Shown here piece after piece: positions 6,473 through 8,071 of a DNA stretch of 8,071 nt. Position 1 is the first letter of the stretch. Each line of letters begins with the position of its first letter. The notes under the pieces were generated by a model. That model saw only the letters and a program-made list of their open reading frames with translations, did no database searches and had not been told where the DNA came from. The position numbers were made by a program, and so were the translations under genes. Location of the stretch: contig CAZXIT010000038.1 in the NCBI GenBank assembly GCA_964640775.1, forward strand, positions 1 through 8,071. The letters run 5' to 3'. This DNA is from CAYMUN01 sp964640775 (GTDB lineage Bacteria; Patescibacteriota; Saccharimonadia; Saccharimonadales; UBA4665).

Positions 6473-7828
6473 ATGGCAGACGACGATGTTGAAACAAAAA
6501 CTAGCCCAATAGCAGGCGACCTCTTGGAGCAGGCAAAGACTGTGCTTGATATGAATGACCGGGGCACCTACACCCAGCCGGCCCAGGGCACCTACCCGCA
6601 TCAGTGGCTGTGGGACAGCTGCTTTATCGCTATCGGGCGGCGGCACCTCGACAACGAACGAGCCAAGACCGAGCTTTTGAGCCTGCTGAGGGGCCAGTGG
6701 CACAACGGCATGCTGCCCAACCTGATTTTTCGCGATGATCCCCAGTACCGTACCGATCGCAATATCTGGCGCAGCTGGGTCAACCCTTTTGCGCCCAATG
6801 ACGTCACCACCAGCGGCATCACCCAGCCGCCAATGCTCGCTGAAGCTGTGGTGAAAATCGGCGCCAAAATGGCCTGGCCGGAGCGCCGCAGCTGGTACCG
6901 GATGGTCTACCCCGCCCTGCTGGCCCATCACCAATGGCTGTACAACGAACGCGACCCCCACCACGAGGGCCTGGTGCTCCAGATTCACCCCTGGGAGACT
7001 GGCCTTGATAATACCCCGCCTTGGATGAATGAAATGCATGACCATCTGCTGCCATTATGGATCCGGATTGCTGCTAAACTGAAGCTCGACCGCTTGATGA
7101 TACTGTTTCGGCGCGATATACACTCTATCCCAGAAGACCAGCGCGTTTCGATGCTGGACAGCTTGGCAATGTTTGATATCCAGCGCCGGCTGCGCCGCAA
7201 GGCCTACGATATCAATAAAATTCTCGACCACTCCTTGTTTAGCATTGAAGACCTGACGTTTAACAGTGTGCTGGTGCGGGCTAATACCCACCTGCGGGAC
7301 ATCGCCAAAAGCCTGCGCGAAGAGCTGCCCGAAGAGCTTGATGCCCGGATGCACAAGACCGAAAAAGCACTCGAGCAGCTTTGGGACCCCTACTCCGGCC
7401 AGTATTACTCGAGGGACTTTGTCACCCACCGGCTGCTGAAAATTCCAACGCTGGCTGCCCTAATGCCGCTGTACGCCGGCTCTATCAGCCAGGAGCGCGC
7501 CGACCAGCTGGTCAAATTGCTGGAAAACGAGCACAGCTTTGGTCCCGCCTACCCGGTGCCGAGTGTAGCCACCAGCTCTTTTTGGTTTAAGCCCAAAGGC
7601 TACTGGCAGGGTGCCGCGTGGATTAACACCAATTGGCTGATCATCGACGGCCTCAAGCGCTACGGGTTCCATGAACACGCCAGCGCCCTGCGTGAAAGCA
7701 CGCTCGAGATGGTTAGCCGTCATGGCTGCTGGGAGTACTTCGATCCGTTGAGTGGCGAACCAGCCGGGGCGCCTAACTTTTCCTGGACCGCAGCCCTGGT
7801 TATTGACCTGTTGAAGACTAGCAAGTAG
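6473..7828 (+). CDS. GH63/MGH1-like glycoside hydrolase (glucosylglycerate or mannosylglycerate hydrolase type)
   Basis: 451 residues, close to the roughly 445 of mycobacterial glucosylglycerate hydrolase (GgH). No signal peptide, so cytosolic. The sequence shows an (alpha/alpha)6-barrel glycosidase. QWLWDSCFIAIG (44-55) is a substrate-pocket motif. WETGLDN (174-180) holds D179 as the likely general acid (compare D182 in GgH). YWQGAAWINTNWL (377-389) matches the family YWRG-x-W-x-N-x-NWL motif with Gln for Arg. WEYFDPLSGEPAG (420-432) holds E421 as the likely base (compare E419 in GgH), and FSWTAALVIDLL closes the protein. The inverting hydrolysis of alpha-glucosyl or alpha-mannosyl glycerate, a compatible solute, is the best-supported role. 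A trehalase-like or oligosaccharide-trimming activity is possible. Similar proteins are sometimes labelled glycogen debranching enzymes. It follows yajQ by 26 bp and may have its own leaderless promoter. Catalytic residue numbers for GgH are from memory. Confidence 0.8.
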   Translation: MADDDVETKTSPIAGDLLEQAKTVLDMNDRGTYTQPAQGTYPHQWLWDSCFIAIGRRHLDNERAKTELLSLLRGQWHNGMLPNLIFRDDPQYRTDRNIWRSWVNPFAPNDVTTSGITQPPMLAEAVVKIGAKMAWPERRSWYRMVYPALLAHHQWLYNERDPHHEGLVLQIHPWETGLDNTPPWMNEMHDHLLPLWIRIAAKLKLDRLMILFRRDIHSIPEDQRVSMLDSLAMFDIQRRLRRKAYDINKILDHSLFSIEDLTFNSVLVRANTHLRDIAKSLREELPEELDARMHKTEKALEQLWDPYSGQYYSRDFVTHRLLKIPTLAALMPLYAGSISQERADQLVKLLENEHSFGPAYPVPSVATSSFWFKPKGYWQGAAWINTNWLIIDGLKRYGFHEHASALRESTLEMVSRHGCWEYFDPLSGEPAGAPNFSWTAALVIDLLKTSK

Positions 7829-7831
7829 GGC

Positions 7832-8071
7832 TTAGGCTTCGTCTTCTTTGGGCCTGTCTAGCAGCAAGGGTTCGATGCCGGGTGAGGTGCTGGAGATTTT
7901 GACGATGTCTTTGTCGACTTTTTTGAGCTCTTTGTGAGCAGTATTGAAATGGCCGACGGTGGTACCGAGCGAGCTGCCAAGTTTCTGCATATAGGTCTCG
8001 TAGGTGATCAGGTGGCGGCCCAGCTCACCGACGCGCAGCTGGATTTCTTTGGTCTGCTCCTCGATCTGCAG
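7832..8071 (-). CDS. rmuC: RmuC-like DNA recombination protein, C-terminal 79 residues (5' end outside window)
   Basis: The frame is open from the right edge to a TAA at 7834-7832. It gives 79 residues starting LQIEEQTKEIQLRVGELG, then HLITYETYMQKLGSSLGTTVGHFNTA, and an acidic end (RPKEDEA). The helical run and the spacing LxKLGxSLxxxVxxxN match the C-terminal end of RmuC, where the nuclease-like domain is followed by LGKSL---V--YN. RmuC limits recombination-associated rearrangements and acts on DNA; the catalytic part is not in this window. The short fragment and lack of the nuclease core keep this below certainty; another coiled-coil protein remains possible. It converges on the glycoside hydrolase with 3 bp between stop codons. 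Confidence 0.65.
   Translation of the reverse strand: MQIEEQTKEIQLRVGELGRHLITYETYMQKLGSSLGTTVGHFNTAHKELKKVDKDIVKISSTSPGIEPLLLDRPKEDEA

Noticed and set aside
6013..6492. Plus-strand frame of 159 codons overlapping yajQ
   Set aside because: It is the +1 shadow of yajQ, Ser/Arg/Pro-rich in a way typical of a frame-shifted GC-rich gene.
6464..7045. Minus-strand frame of 193 codons opposite the glycoside hydrolase
   Set aside because: The hydrolase motifs on the plus strand explain this DNA; the antisense product has no recognisable domain or start signal.

Overview
The window carries six protein genes and almost no free DNA. Reading order on the + strand is: a DUF2207-type membrane protein (minus strand, its last codon or codons cut by the left edge), pheT (minus), pheS (minus), a 65-bp divergent promoter region, a Spo0M/arrestin-like gene (plus), a YajQ-family gene (plus), a GH63/MGH1-like glycoside hydrolase (plus), and the C-terminal end of an RmuC-like gene (minus, cut by the right edge). 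I see no tRNA, rRNA, mobile element or CRISPR array, and no gene-free stretch longer than 65 bp.

The organism looks like a compact-genome bacterium with moderately high GC. TGA ends both pheS and pheT, which argues against code 4 and code 25 lineages. Several features together suggest Candidatus Saccharibacteria or another Patescibacteria lineage: tight packing, a Gly-tailed DUF2207 protein directly behind pheST, an MGH1-like hydrolase with leaderless-looking expression, and a Cys4-containing PheS. This placement is inference from gene content recalled from memory; no search was run.

Leftward unit (5320 down to 1): pheS, pheT and the DUF2207 gene are joined by two ATGA stop/start overlaps, so they very probably form one transcript with coupled translation. 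The first two genes make the two subunits of phenylalanyl-tRNA synthetase. The third adds a secreted or membrane-anchored protein with no obvious link to tRNA charging. The only visible pheS promoter element sits so close to the start that there is no room for a T-box or leader peptide.

Rightward unit (5386 to 7828): a Spo0M-like protein and a YajQ-like protein lie 5 bp apart and are likely co-transcribed. The glycoside hydrolase follows after 26 bp, with a TATACT hexamer placed exactly where a leaderless transcript would start at its ATG. It converges on the rmuC-like gene with only 3 bp between the stop codons.

The window is mostly recognisable housekeeping and accessory genes. I do not see convincing evidence of a wholly new system. 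The best leads are the pheST-DUF2207 coupling, the leaderless-type promoter layout, and the probable compatible-solute hydrolase.
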